In this document: positions 10,630-21,518 of the stretch, piece after piece
How positions within the stretch are numbered: position 1 is the first letter of the stretch
Layout of the letters: the number at the start of each line of letters is the position of its first letter
Origin: Breviolum minutum Mf 1.05b.01
Lineage: Eukaryota > Sar > Dinophyceae > Suessiales > Symbiodiniaceae
Length of the DNA: 64,000 nt
NCBI GenBank assembly: GCA_000507305.1
Contig: DF240127.1
Location: 62,001 to 126,000, forward strand
Reading direction: 5' to 3'
Program-made: the position numbers and the translations under genes
Notes under the pieces: model-generated
The model's database searches: none
Seen by the model: only the letters and a program-made list of their open reading frames with translations
Told to the model about the DNA's origin: nothing

Positions 10630-12128
10630 TTGAAAATGGATGGTTGGAAGATGAGCATGTTCTTTTGGGATGGCTTGTTTTGAAGGGTCGTGTTAGGGAG
10701 GGTCAAACAATGTGGGCAACAACTTTATGAGGGACCCAACCGCCGACAGAAAAGGAGGTCGAGATGCTTTTAAAATGCCACCGCACATTTTTGATCTGTG
10801 AGTCTTTGATATCCGAATCCTCCCCCAAATGACCCTGCATGATTGATCAAGGTTTATAGGAACTATACGATTAAATCGCTTAAACTATGAAAAGGTCGTT
10901 GGGTTTTTGCTCCACAATGCAAGAAGCTGGATTTAAGGATCATTATGTTTTGACTCACTGTTCCGCCTCATTCAAGGGGTCATTAAACTTACCCATTTTG
11001 GGGGAATCAAACAATACAGCAGTATGGTAATGTTAAGGGATTTCTCTATAAGAATGCATTGTTTGAGTTGATAATATACTAACACCTGCCTTTCTCAAAG
11101 AAGTGCAGGGCGGCCAAGCCTGTAAATAAAGCAGAACATGGGCAGACTTTGGCTATTTTAAATTCCTTACAATACAACTTGAAAGGAGATTTACAGCGGG
11201 AAGACAACATAGCCGACATAGCCCCACACACGCACACGCAGTTTTCTTGTGATGATTTATATACTTAAATTCATAAATATACATTGTGTATATTTATATA
11301 TAGATATGGAATTATTTTTGAAATATTTGATTATATTTGTCACCATATCAGAGGGTGTATATCTCTATGTCTCTTCATATGAATGCATATATATATAGTA
11401 ATGATAATGATAATATTTAGTTATTGTACATAAACTGTTACCAATCACATATTCCCAACAAGCGTTCGAAATCTTCCCTTCAAAACACCATCCCCAAGTC
11501 AAAGATCACAATATGATCTAGCCTTCAGGAGACGTCCTCGACGAATGGCACTCCTTCAGCAGGTGACAATGGCAATGCAGTTGGGCAGGGGGTCCTAAGA
11601 CTTGTTTTTGGGAAAATCTCAGAGGTGCAATCTCATATGCTCAAAACAAAAGCTTTTAAGGTAGGTTTTTTCGGTGTATGGCTTAATTTTGTATACTTGA
11701 GGTAGTCAGGTAGTCCAAAACTCCCAGCAAATCTGGTTGACTTATGTGAGTTTATATCATTAACTTCACCTATTAGTTCGGGATGTTTGTTTCCTTCCCA
11801 GCAATAGTGACCACTTGTTTGTCACCGTTTTACCTTTTCCCTGCAACTACTAACTATGACTGGGAAGGTGGGGACAACCCAATCCCAACCTATAGTACTT
11901 TTTTTGGTTTGCGAGTGTATAAACGAACTCCTTCATCCAGCGTTGCACATTTAGACAACCACCCATGGCTATTAAACACTCAAACCCCCACCTCCCTCCC
12001 CCAGAAAAGGGTGAAGACAAGAAGGGTGTTCCTTGCCACAAGATGTCTAACCGCAGGCTGCACACAAAGACAAAAAGCAACTTGTTTGGATCTGTTGAAG
12101 GTGTGTTTTTGGTACTTTCTACCTTCCA
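10630..12128. other. Non-coding, AT-rich stretch
   Basis: No convincing exon. 11220-11450 is very AT-rich with TATATA runs. 10629-10700 carries words of a broken family A copy (GAAAATGGATGGTTGGAAGATG). Confidence 0.3.
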
Positions 12129-12233
12129 TACTGTTGATGGAAGAAATCTTACACCAATTGGTAGGTAGTTTATCCTACGATTTAGTAGGTTTGATACTTC
12201 CCAGGTGGTGCAGGATTTCTTCCATCAACAGTA
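12129..12233. repeat. Inverted-repeat element, family E copy 1
   Basis: A 105-bp element. Left end TACTGTTGATGGAAGAAATC; right end GATTTCTTCCATCAACAGTA, which is its exact reverse complement for 20 bases. Same length as the copy at 48125-48229. Non-coding. Confidence 0.85.
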
Positions 12234-12480
12234 CCAACTCAAGTACCATTTGTGGAAATATCTCTGCACTGTTTTTTTCAAGCATTGAACCATCAAATCT
12301 AAATTATGATATTGTAGTCTTGTCTCAGTGATATGTTTGAATTAGATGGTAATGATTATCTTCATACTCGACCCTCATGACAAGCACCCTCAGCCAAAAA
12401 TGATTTAGGATACAAACACACATGAAGCATCAACAACCATCATTAACACCCCTTTAATTTCAAATGATGCTGTTTTTTGG

Positions 12481-12586
12481 TACCCCCTGGAAGTTTAACA
12501 TGGCCCCTGAAAATGGATGGTTGGAAGATGAGTTTCCTTTTGGGATTCCCTATTTTCAGGGGCTATGTTAAACTTTGGGGGGGGTA
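12481..12586. repeat. Inverted-repeat element, family A copy
   Basis: Left TACCCCCTGGAAGTTTAACATGG, right CTATGTTAAACTTTGGGGGGGGTA. The core GAAAATGGATGGTTGGAAGATGAG followed by CCTTTTGGGATTCC is the family A signature. Confidence 0.8.
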
Positions 12587-12750
12587 ACCTTCCAATCAAC
12601 CAACCATTTTTCCTCCAGAAAAAACTCCCCCGTGAAACCCCATCAGACAGCTGGTGGCATTTTTGAACATTCGAACCGAGGTTCCTAAGCTCTGTGCCAG
12701 GTGAACCGCGAGAGGAAGGAACTTGTGTTGTATCGTTTTGATTTTACTTA

Positions 12751-12773
12751 AATATATATATATATATATATAC
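12751..12773. repeat. TA microsatellite
   Basis: Uninterrupted TA dinucleotides in an AT-rich stretch. Confidence 0.9.
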
Positions 12774-13490
12774 TGTATCTATATATAGTGTTATCAAATG
12801 TACTTGTTTGAAAATATGAGATACAACATACTTTACGCAAATATGTACTTATAGATTGTGCATGTGTGCCTTTTAGATAGTCTGTTGGGTTGAATTTGGA
12901 AAAGATCTCGTGAACTTACCTCAAGCTTCAAACATTTACAAACAACACTCACCAAACAAATGGGATATCAATACCTTATCAAAACCGAGATATCAAACAA
13001 CAACACAATATACACACGAGAAAAATGATGGTTGTTCAACATCTTCTACCCCCAAGCTTACCATAAGATATTCCAAATAGATCAAGCATCACTAGTGCTT
13101 TTGTTTGTTTAAGGTGATTTTTTACTTTCTACATGGTAAATAACCATTAAGCCACCATTTGGGATTTGTTCCAACTATTTCAATCAAATCAAAGAATTCG
13201 TGTTTTTTTTGTCGTGCCTCCGATGTGTTCAGGTGTCAGCAGCTTGGCTGGTAGCTCCTATGTGCTGAGTGCTGTGGAGTGTCAATCTCAGATGGTAATT
13301 GAAAAACAAACTGTCTGGAACTAACATGTCTCACCTTTGGAAAGGGGAAATCATCTTCAATATTGCTTTTTCAGGGGACATGTTGGTTCCCAGAAGGGTG
13401 TATTGAAGGAGGGATCAAACCAAACAGCTGATCACCCCAAAAAGGTAGTGAAGAGCAAGCGGAAATCCAGGGATATCCAGTTAAATCCAG

Positions 13491-13620
13491 GTTGGCAAAT
13501 GTTCTAGTTTTAGCCAACGGCGCCATTAGCGACCCCTGCGCTTTTGTTCTTTCTGCTGATAGGATGCAACTTCCACTTGAATTTGATGCACACCAAGTTG
13601 ATGCTACTCCATGGTATTCT
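13491..13620 (+). CDS. Candidate exon, product not recognised
   Basis: After an acceptor AAATCCAG (ends 13490) the frame reads LANVLVLANGAISDP, then LSADRMQLPLEFDAHQVD: well-formed soluble protein. The frame stays open to 13756 but runs into a small direct repeat (TGGGGTGATGTTA-CATTCGTGA near 13630 and 13706), so the exon probably ends near 13620. Family not recognised. Confidence 0.45.
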
Positions 13621-13791
13621 TTGGGGCGGGGTGGGGTGATGTTAGCATTCGTGATACTTGCACACATGGTCGATGGTAACCCAACTCATGGGGTTGGGGT
13701 GGGTTGGGGTGATGTTAACATTCGTGACACGCCGGGGCCACAGCAACAGGGGTTTTAACTGCATTTTTTTTGCATGTTTTCATTTGTCCAG

Positions 13792-13883
13792 TTTTCAAAG
13801 CATCGGCCCGTGGTTCCCCTTTGCCTGCTGCCGACACAGCTTTACGTCGCAGCCGCCTCCAACCTGCAAAGTTTGCTTCTTGA
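13792..13883 (+). CDS. Candidate exon, basic/alanine-rich segment
   Basis: Acceptor TTTGTCCAG ends at 13791. The frame then reads FKASARGSPLPAADTALRRS and closes at 13881-13883; a donor-like GCAAA|GTTTGC lies near 13871. GC-rich compared with its flanks. May belong with the exons at 13491 and 14077. Confidence 0.4.
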
Positions 13884-14076
13884 AAACCTTTCTTTGGGAA
13901 ATTTGGATTGGTTGTCTGGTATTTGAGGCTTTTGTCAACGACCTGTTGCGAGCACTGACTGTTGCGCAGGGGCGGCAAAGCCGCCAAAGGAAGCGGCCAC
14001 TTGAAAAAAAAAAGCTTCACAAAAATTGCAAATAGCATCAAAACATTGATTTATGTTGCCGCGCCTTGCAAATAGT

Positions 14077-14201
14077 GTCGAAAAAGAAGATGGTAGTGTC
14101 AGGCCTGAAGCCCAAATATGTGGAAATTCCCACAAGTGAAGTCGACGGTTGTGAAAAAAAGGCGCGTTTTCGAAGGGGTCGTTAACGACGCCGTATCCTA
14201 G
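14077..14201 (+). CDS. Candidate 3'-terminal exon
   Basis: Acceptor GCAAATAG ends at 14076. The frame reads SKKKMVVSGLKPKYVEIPTS, then EVDGCEKRRVFEGVVNDAV and a TAG at 14199-14201. The run is protein-like to the stop, so this could be the last exon of a + strand gene. The following 150 bases have no coding character and then a family A element begins. Confidence 0.45.
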
Positions 14202-14356
14202 TTTTACTCGCATTGATAGGGATGTAATCAACTTCTTTGCCAGTCTGTGTTGACCAACAGTACAGATGAAGTGAAAATGATACCTTTCCTCTGTATAGTT
14301 TGAAGCATGTTGGCTAGATGTAATTACCGCCCTCCGTGAAAACCAACAGAGGTGTT

Positions 14357-14460
14357 CCCCTCCCTGAAACTAACATAGCCACTGAAAATCAATGGTTGGA
14401 AGATGAACTTCTTTTTGGGATGACCAATTCTCAGGGTATGTGCTAGTTTCAGGGAGGGTA
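14357..14460. repeat. Inverted-repeat element, family A, good copy
   Basis: 104 bp. Left CCCTCCCTGAAACTAACATA, right TGCTAGTTTCAGGGAGGGTA. The core AATGGTTGGAAGATGAAC...TTTTTGGGATGACC matches the copy at 32408-32511, which has the same length. Confidence 0.85.
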
Positions 14461-14479
14461 CCAGCATAACTACCCGAGA

Positions 14480-14680
14480 GTGGAAGGCATTTCCATCTTT
14501 ACCACTATTTATTACTGCAATGTCGAGGTATGCCAAGGAGAACCCTTTGACAGCTCTGTGGACTGTTTCTTGGACACAATTTTGTTGGCAGGGTGTGTAG
14601 CGTTGATGCTGATTGAAGGGAAATATGAGCAAGAAATGGTTCCAAACAAATTCAAAATGGTAAAGTATTGCAACTCTTGA
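14480..14680 (+). CDS. Candidate exon with one hydrophobic segment
   Basis: A frame open for 67 codons from 14480 reads CNVEVCQGEPFDSSVDC, then a hydrophobic stretch FLDTILLAGCVALMLI, then charged GKYEQEMVPNKFKM, closing at 14678-14680. The pattern fits a membrane-spanning helix followed by a polar face. A second frame is open for 26 codons from the ATG at 14519. Unrecognised. Confidence 0.35.
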   Translation: MEGISIFTTIYYCNVEVCQGEPFDSSVDCFLDTILLAGCVALMLIEGKYEQEMVPNKFKMVKYCNS

Positions 14681-15518
14681 CAAAATGCACTTGTTTCTGG
14701 TAAGAGTAGCTTAGACTGATCGAAATTCCATGATTTCGATTCAAGGGGGTGGAGTTGCAAAAGACAGCGGCATGTCCGCTAGATCATGAAGGAACATCAT
14801 CAAGGACAAACATTTCCTGGCCAATAATTTGACCATGAATAGTACATATAATGTATTTTTGGTGCACGATTTCGTCTATCAACATGATGTACACATCAAA
14901 ACACGTCTTTTTCAGCTTGAAGAAATCATATGAAACATTATGAAATGCTGTGTGAAGGATTGATGCAATTTGGCGGTTGGGATTATGATGGATGAATGTT
15001 TCTTACATGTGGAACAGCTATACACTATGACTTTAGCAGGGAAACCATGGACGGCTGAAATGAGTCGCCTGGGAATCCATGACTACTACTGAAACGCGGA
15101 AGTGTTTGTTTGTCCTAACTTTGTAACACGTCCGTTTGTTGATACGACCCAACAAGTTTTGGAACCCGTCAAGGGTTTTCCAACCCACAAGGGATCAAAT
15201 TGAGAACATCCCAACTTGTATGGATTACTCCTCCGGTTACCACGTTACCAATGTTGCTGGACTCCCCTACTCTGACTCGAAACATGATGTTCGAACAAAA
15301 ACATACAAAAACTATAGACTATACGTACCTGCAGGCACCTTTGAGTCAATGATGTTGCTTTGCCTAAAAGGATACGCAAAAAAACAAGCCTCCCCTGAAT
15401 AGAAAAAGGTTGTTGGCACCGTTGCTTGTTTTTATCTCGACTTATCTTTGGTTTTTTTTGCGGGGGAGGCGTTCCTCCGAAAAACAAACCTTTGCCGAAA
15501 AGCTTCGCGAAAATTCAG

Positions 15519-15596
15519 GTGGGCCCAGCAGCCTGTAGTGTGCTGATGACGGCTGCCAGGCAGATTTTGGAGACACGGACGGCTCTGGTCCAGGGA
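15519..15596 (+). CDS. Candidate short exon
   Basis: Acceptor AAATTCAG|GTGG at 15518. Frame VGPAACSVLMTAARQILETR continues TALVQ up to a run of T. Amphipathic helix-like and GC-rich relative to its flanks. Confidence 0.4.
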
Positions 15597-15660
15597 TTTT
15601 TTTTTGCTCTTGAGATGACACGGATTTTGGGGATCTTTCAGAGATGTTAAAAGTTCGTGA

Positions 15661-15756
15661 CTGGGTGGTGGTTTCATTTTTTTCATTTTCACCCGTATTT
15701 GGGGAAGATTTTTTATTTTGACTAATATTTTTCAAAGGGTTGAAACCACCAACTAG
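15661..15756. repeat. Inverted-repeat element, family B copy
   Basis: Left CTGGGTGGTGGTTTCATTTT, right AGGGTTGAAACCACCAACTAG, with the internal ATTTTCACCCGTATTTGGGG and TTTTGACTAATATTTTTCAA family words. Confidence 0.75.
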
Positions 15757-16035
15757 ATGATGTTTTCCTTGGGGCGTAACAGGATGATCTGGTAATCTGA
15801 GGACTTTCATTCTCGGTCCAACAGCTGGTTAAGATCTTAGATCTATAAGTTGGAATTATTAAGTAAATGAAGATTTTGGAGTCGGTGAGTTTTTGGTAGG
15901 GATGCAACAAAAAGGCTATCTAGAATGAAACAGACTCTGCCAAATTTGAACATTTTTTTTTTAGGTCCTTTGGCTTAGTACTCATGAGTAGAGACAGAGC
16001 TTTAAAAGAAACAACAATCACACACTATAACCCAA

Positions 16036-16225
16036 AGGATCCATGGGACTTATTTATTTACCTACTAATTGACCATAAAAAGTGAACCATTCATCATTCA
16101 TGTACTCAAATTTACCCAAAACGACAACCATTCATGTAGGTAAATATACCTCAATTTACCATTAAAAAATTAGCAATTCAGAAATTCATGTATATACCTA
16201 AATATACCGTTCGTCCCATGGACGT
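16036..16225. repeat. Family C composite (two palindromes)
   Basis: AAGGATCCATGGGACTTATT opens the unit and CGTCCCATGGAC closes it. In between, TTTACC / GGTAAA words occur in four blocks, as if one family C palindrome inserted into another or the unit was duplicated. Confidence 0.55.
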
Positions 16226-16347
16226 TTTTTTTTGGGGGGTTCTCTTGGGGATGGTAGAGTCCAACTCGGAGGTAGAAACCTGACAGGTTGATGAAGTAGA
16301 CATGATGTTTGAGTAGGAAACAGGGATCATTAAATTACTTAATGATG

Positions 16348-16407
16348 TTTGGAGGTATCAAACACAGCAAATGTATGGCATTTTTGAGGGATTTCCTAGG
16401 GTTGGCT
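16348..16407. repeat. Direct repeat, left copy, flanking a family B element
   Basis: TTTGGAGGTATCAAACACAG...GTATGGCA...AGGGTTGGCT recurs at 16497-16559 with a few substitutions. The two copies enclose the family B element at 16399-16488. Confidence 0.7.
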
Positions 16408-16488
16408 TCAATTAGTTTTTATTTTCACCCCGAACCTTGGGGAAGATTCCCATTTTGTTCAAACGGGTTGGTTCAACCACCAACTGGA
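16399..16488. repeat. Inverted-repeat element, family B copy
   Basis: GGTTGGCTTCAATTAGTTTTTATTTTCACCCC-type left half and GGGTTGGTTCAACCACCAAC right half (broken up here), with GGGGAAGATTCCCATTTTG between. Confidence 0.6.
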
Positions 16489-16496
16489 TTACCTAT

Positions 16497-16559
16497 TTTG
16501 GAGGTATCAAACACTGCAAATGTATGGCAATTAAACAAGGGATTTTGTAGGGTTGGCTG
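16497..16559. repeat. Direct repeat, right copy
   Basis: TTTTGGAGGTATCAAACACT...GTATGGCA...AGGGTTGGCT, the counterpart of 16348-16407. The copies are too long for a target-site duplication and have diverged from each other. Confidence 0.7.
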
Positions 16560-16818
16560 ACGTAATATTTTGCCTAGTCTTCCAGTCATACCTCCTGAGG
16601 TTTGATAGCCTAGGGATCTGTCTATATGTTTGATTGCGCAGGATATCTGTACATATCGAGAAACTTGTTTTGGTTTTGAACAGTCTGAGTGAAAAAATAG
16701 AATTTATATGCATGTATTCAGACATATTGCCTAAGTTTGTTGGATTTATTGCACATGTATCTGTGTTCATGGGTATGATTACACATGATGAATTAAGCAT
16801 GTAATTCAATACCGTATC

Positions 16819-17100
16819 TCAGCAACAGAATCCCTGTTGCGCTGTTTCTGCCCCAAAAGGTCGACCTACAACTACTTCTACCCACCGGAGCTGGGGTTTT
16901 TGGCTGGGTGTTTGTGGGCGAACGAAAAATTCAAGAAAAGAAGTGGCTGGAATTTCAATGACTGTATCTAAGTCCAAAGGAGTCCGTGTAGAATGTAGAA
17001 TGTCTCTGGAAATCGTAGCTATCCCCAAAGCTATCCTATCGAGAAATAGGGCTTTTCGTGATGGTGATTCACCTTCATTCTCCCTTTGTGAGGCCTTATT
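16819..17100. other. Ambiguous coding island, strand uncertain
   Basis: On the - strand a 69-codon frame (17028 to 16819) reads ATISRDILHSTRTPLDLDTV, then FVRPQTPSQKPQLRW. On the + strand a 63-codon frame from 16943 reads MTVSKSKGVRVECRMSLEIV. Both look protein-like and there is no clear splice signal to choose between them. Confidence 0.3.
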
Positions 17101-17673
17101 GTTTGTTTTTATTTCTGGTGGGGGTCCTTGTTAGCGGGGAAAAATAACTAGGTTTCCCACGATACGAGATACATTCGGTCCATCAATGGCCAGTGGTGAG
17201 TGAGGCGTTTGGTGGTTGCTTTTGTTCTAGCTAGGACTGAATACTGCCACTGTATAGTAGAAGCTCTTTTAAAGTATAGTAGATATAGTAGTGTCCTAAG
17301 ATTTTAAGGTTCCATTTCTATTCTCAGATTCAGATTTCGATTCCATCACCCCCATTACTTATGGTAGATTCTATGCATCAATTCGGGGAGAATCATCATC
17401 CAAGAACTAGATGGTATATTCAAACGTTTTAGTGCTCACTCCCACAAGAAAAAACAATTCCCATTTTGACGATTTGATGTTAGGGATTGCCCAATCTCCC
17501 AATCTCCTCCAAGTTTTGCATATACCACACGAACGACCTCTATAAGTAAGTAGGACATAGTAGGACGAAATGACCCCAGTTACCCATTTAGTTACCCATT
17601 CATTTTCGGGCATCTATAGGGGCCCCATTTCACCCCATTCATTACTGGATCAAATAAGACGCTCATCTTCCAG

Positions 17674-17844
17674 GAGCAAAGTTGGCTCGGTGGTTGGGAT
17701 GGTGGATTGCTGGCCGGCACAGCAGCCACGAAGCTGAAGCATTGATTTTGTTGATGTTTGAGGACGAAGGTTCAACACGTTCTGACTTAGCTGCACATGT
17801 CGACAGGGTTGTAGGGGTACAAAGCTTTATGTGGGAAATGGTTG
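17674..17844 (+). CDS. Candidate exon, S-W-L-G...T-A-A theme (repeat unit 1)
   Basis: Acceptor ATCTTCCAG ends at 17673. In phase 0 the frame reads EQSWLGGWDGGLLAGTAATK, ending at a TGA after 24 codons. In another phase it is open for 57 codons (HSSHEAEALILLMFEDEGS). The first frame shares its theme with exons at 18415, 20960 and 21821, which favours it. Function unknown. Confidence 0.45.
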
Positions 17845-17947
17845 GGTAACCCTATAACCGTGTCTATGTGCAGCTGAGTTGAGGTGTGTGTTTTTTGGAT
17901 CTATAGCTGTTGGAGGTGTCGATGGTGGATGATGATACTGGATGATA

Positions 17948-17950
<3 letters not shown>

Positions 17951-18012
<62 letters not shown>
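17951..18012. repeat. ATG/GAT trinucleotide microsatellite
   Basis: About twenty uninterrupted GAT units, preceded by two imperfect GATGATACTG units. In reverse it would encode poly-His, Ser or Ile, an artefact of the repeat. Confidence 0.95.
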
Positions 18013-18414
18013 CGGTGGTGATGATGGACATCTTCGGAAGAAGTGAAACATGAACCGCTTCTCCGCATGGCAGTCTCATTTAATTGGCAATTTGTTAACA
18101 AGGTTCTTGTCCATTTGCACCTTTTCAGTACTTGCACATTTTTCTGTTTTTCCATACCTCCACAAGGCCGAGCTTTGCTAGCCCCTTGTGGAATGTACAC
18201 TTCGATCAGTTTTAGCCCCTAAAAACATATTTTAAAGTCCTTCAATGAAAAAACATATGCCTCCCAAAGTTTCACCAAAAATCACTCAGATTGACGTCTG
18301 AAGATTTGCTATGGATGTTTTTGATGGATAGGTTTTTGTGTTCCCTTGATAATCACTGAACGAATCTCCTCGGATCAAAAACGGGTTGGGTTGGGCCACT
18401 GTTTGTGCCCTTTG

Positions 18415-18472
18415 AGGTTGGTGGTGTTTCTTGGTTTGGCACCTCTACCGCAGCAATGCCGGCTTAAAGATT
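18415..18472 (+). CDS. Candidate exon, S-W-F-G...T-A-A theme (repeat unit 2)
   Basis: From about 18415 (after CCCTTTGAG) the frame reads GGVSWFGTSTAAMPA and then stops. WFGTSTAA is identical to the exon at 21821. The boundaries are approximate. Confidence 0.35.
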
Positions 18473-18614
18473 GGAACGATTCGAACGAACGATTGGATCT
18501 GGAGGGAGGGATGTTCGATGATGAGAGAACCGGATGATGGTTGGAAGACGATCCTGTATAAATACAACTTCATCAAATTGGAGTGGTGAGTGTGTTTCTC
18601 AAATTCTGCCCTAA

Positions 18615-18702
18615 TCTCCATGAAACTAACATAAGTCCATGAAAAGATGCCGGACCTCAAACTGTGTTTTTTTTTCAGGGCGATCAATGTTAGTTTCAAG
18701 GA
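18615..18702. repeat. Family A element, diverged
   Basis: CTCCATGAAACTAACATAAG on the left, CAATGTTAGTTTCAAGGAC on the right, with a degenerate centre. Confidence 0.65.
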
Positions 18703-19018
18703 CTGTGAACCATTGGTTTAACGGAAAATTTGTAAAGTTTGAGGCATTTTTCACCTTTTGATTAATACATTGGCTAATACCAGATATGTAAAATAAGTAC
18801 TCGTAGCATATAACAGCATATACCTGGAGCTTGTGATATTTCTTGGGGTGGCTGTTGCCCCTTTCACTCCAATTAGAACCCAGCTGATGTGACCAACTCG
18901 CCAGGCCAGCTCAAGTTGGTGGCCAGGCAGTCAACCACAGGCGAGCTACATGGATACAATGGGGAATACATGTGGGACATCAGAATCATACATGATGGGT
19001 TCCTCCATATTATGTAGT

Positions 19019-19088
19019 ACCCTCCCAAAAATCTAACATTTTTTGCCCCTGAAAATGGATGGTTGGAATACTAGTTTCAGGGAGGGTA
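19019..19088. repeat. Family A element, internally shortened
   Basis: ACCCTCCCAAAAATCTAACAT on one side and ACTAGTTTCAGGGAGGGTA on the other, with GAAAATGGATGGTTGGAATA between. At 70 bp it has lost the right part of the core. Confidence 0.7.
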
Positions 19089-19534
19089 GTGATTCTTTTC
19101 AAATGTTTTGATTCTTCACCGGCGCACCGAATGGTTCGATCCTGAGAGTTGACTTCCGAATATGTTGGGATTCCGCTACCCTGCGAGAGTTTCTTGGTGG
19201 ACTCTAGTGAAGGTTCAGAAGTTTGGTTTTTCGAAGGATGACAGGAGAACTTGGAAAAAAAGCACGGCACCGGGCTAACAGTTTTTTTTTAGGACAGTTA
19301 GTTGTTGAGAGTTGAGGCCGGGCCTTTTTTGGGAAAATATCTACGAACTTTTAGATCATATTCCGTTTATTTGTTTTTTGTTAGCCAATTTCTAGGGACG
19401 TCACAAACGGTGGAAACCACAAGCACCCCAAAGGTTTTGAATAGCAATGGGATATCCCTATAGCTATTTTCAGAAATGTGGGCACCGCAAAAAAGTCACG
19501 ACTGTGACAGGAAGCCATCCATACAAGAGTATTT

Positions 19535-20259
19535 CCCTGAAACTAACATAGCATCTGAAAATATCCCTGGAAAAGGAGATTCCTATTGGAAACCATCATT
19601 TTTAAGGGCGTATATATCAGCCTCTCACCACCCAAAATGCTACACTCACTTTCTGCATGGTACACCGCAGCTACATTATCCAGGCAAAGGAGTCCAACCG
19701 AAAGCACGCTGGTCATCTTGGATTTTCCTAAGGTGCTTGGTTACTTCCTACCATTTGGATAGCATTGTTTACTTTTTTTCTAACCATCAAACAAAGAAAG
19801 TTATAAATTATAAACTATAGTAGCTAGATCCCAAGGATGAGGCCCTGCAACATGGGTAGGTATATTGGGCATATGACATTTGCATATGTTTTCTTATTTT
19901 CTGTGATATGTTTTCCTTAACTTTTGCTGTCTTATACACCCCAACAAAAAAACCTATTCCCTTGTCATAGGGAAAATGGTGGCAGCCTTGGGATGGTAAT
20001 CTAAGGAGACCTGTAAAAGGGGGCTATACCCAATAGATACCCACTATATAAGGTGTATATGGGGTTGATTGTTAAGGGGCCCCCATCCCAACATTACCAC
20101 CATTTTCTTTATGACCGTGACACAAAGATTGCCAGGCTTCCAGTAGTTGGTTTGGCTTTGGGAGTCAACCAGAAGTGCTGCCAGCTTGTGATTTCTCGAG
20201 GTTTTTTGTTGCTTTCACTGCCTCGTTTGGGGGGAGATCCAGCGTCACCTCCCCCGAGT
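19535..20259. other. Non-coding stretch with a broken family A copy
   Basis: CCCTGAAACTAACATAGCATC at about 19535 is a family A left end whose right end has decayed. The rest shows no convincing exon. Confidence 0.35.
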
Positions 20260-20364
20260 TACCCTCCAGGAATCTAACATAGCTGGCTGGAAAATCCACC
20301 ATTCTGATGGAATTTTGCCAGGAAAAAAAATAGGATTTTCCATTGCTATGCTAGTTGGAGGGAA
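20260..20364. repeat. Family A element
   Basis: TACCCTCCAGGAATCTAACATAG on the left, CTATGCTAGTTGGAGGGA on the right, ~105 bp. The core is different (GAAAATCCACCATTCTGATG) and is closer to the copies at 28432 and 44267, suggesting a subfamily. Confidence 0.7.
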
Positions 20365-20754
20365 AATAACGGCTAAACAACCTAAGGTGTTCACCCCCTT
20401 TTCAAGAAGAGCAATTTTATTTGAACCAAAAGCCTCAATTTGTTGGGTGTCAAAATGTGAAGTTTTTGGGGTGTCGTGATTCTTGTTCGAGTGTTTGTTG
20501 ATGCAATCTTTGTGATCATGAGCTAGGATGTATGAAACCAGCGAATCATGAGAAGTATAAACCAATCTTGTGTTGACTGGGCTGAAACAAGCGCAACTAT
20601 AGAAAAACAACATGTGTTTAATCATTATATAATCGCTGCTACTGGTATGACAGGTTCTTCTACGAATGTTTGTTTTGCAACGAGTCAATGCCCAGACTTT
20701 TCGAACCATCGAAAATAACATCGTTTCAAGTCAAACTGTTTTTTTTCTTATTCA

Positions 20755-20862
20755 ATCCCTTAGGTTCCACGGGACTGGTATATTTGCCTAAACAACTTAC
20801 CATAAAACTCAACCATTCATGGATCGGCAAATGCACCTAAACTCCCATGGGCTCCGTTAAGA
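20755..20862. repeat. Family C palindromic element
   Basis: TAGGTTCCACGGGACTGGTATATTTGCC on the left, ACCATAAAACTCAACCATTC in the middle, GGCAAATGCACC and CTCCCATGGGCTCC on the right. Confidence 0.6.
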
Positions 20863-20959
20863 GGAATCATGGGAATCATCTCCCTACTGCCATTTCCGTC
20901 GTAAAAACCGTCTTTCGTCACCTGTGGTTGGGCTAAAAATTCTCGGATCTCTCGGCCAG

Positions 20960-21062
20960 CCTGCATCTAGCAGTTGGTTCGGTGGCACGGCGGCTCCAGC
21001 CGAAGCTTCCGTAGGGAAACCTCAACGGACTTGGGTTCTCAACGCCCGTAGAAGTTGGGTTG
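20960..21062 (+). CDS. Candidate exon, S-W-F-G...T-A-A theme (repeat unit 3)
   Basis: Acceptor CTCGGCCAG ends at 20959. The frame reads PASSSWFGGTAAPAEASVGK, then PQRTWVLNARRSW. GC-rich. Shares SSWFG...TAA with the exon at 21821. The donor is not clear. Confidence 0.45.
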
Positions 21063-21302
21063 GTACAATTGGTTTACCATGGGAGTAAAGCAACTTTTTC
21101 TTGTTTTGATGTTGTGTATAGCAATACACAGGAAAAACGAAGGAAACTAGGAACATCCCATCTTATTTGACTGCAGTTTTTGCAGTTTGACTTGTATCAT
21201 GGGTTTTCTTCCTGCAGGTTGGGTTTTTCGGAATGGCCTAAGAATTAGATGTGGTGAACATCTCCAAAGTTTGGCACCTCTTACCGGCTTGAGGTTTCGT
21301 AG

Positions 21303-21518
21303 GTTTCGGATGGTGTCATTGGTCGTTTGTTTGGAAAGGATGGCTGGCTTCAGCCCTCAGGCACCCCCGATATTTATAAACCACTACTGAAATTCCAGGC
21401 CATGGCTGCATGGCATACTTTACTTAATGCCATTATGGAACTTGAAAGTGAAACCCACTTTGAAGAGGAGATTCCGGCTTTTGACAATTTTGAGTTCCAG
21501 TATGAAAAACGGTGGTGA
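21303..21518 (+). CDS. Candidate exon, acidic soluble segment
   Basis: Acceptor GTTTCGTAG ends at 21302. In phase 0 the frame runs 71 codons: SDGVIGRLFGKDGWLQPSG, then LLKFQAMAAWHTLLNAIMEL, then ESETHFEEEIPAFDNFEFQ, ending with a TGA at 21516-21518 that overlaps a donor-like GGTG|GTGAAT. Among the most convincing exons on the left side. No family recognised. Confidence 0.55.
   Translation, partial: VSDGVIGRLFGKDGWLQPSGTPDIYKPLLKFQAMAAWHTLLNAIMELESETHFEEEIPAFDNFEFQYEKRW

Noticed and set aside
13715-14231. Overlapping - strand frames of 98-108 codons
   Set aside because: They are the antisense of + strand candidate exons that have acceptors and a plausible stop.
17827-18200. Poly-Ser, poly-Ile and poly-His proteins on the - strand
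   Set aside because: Pure translation of the ATG/GAT microsatellite.
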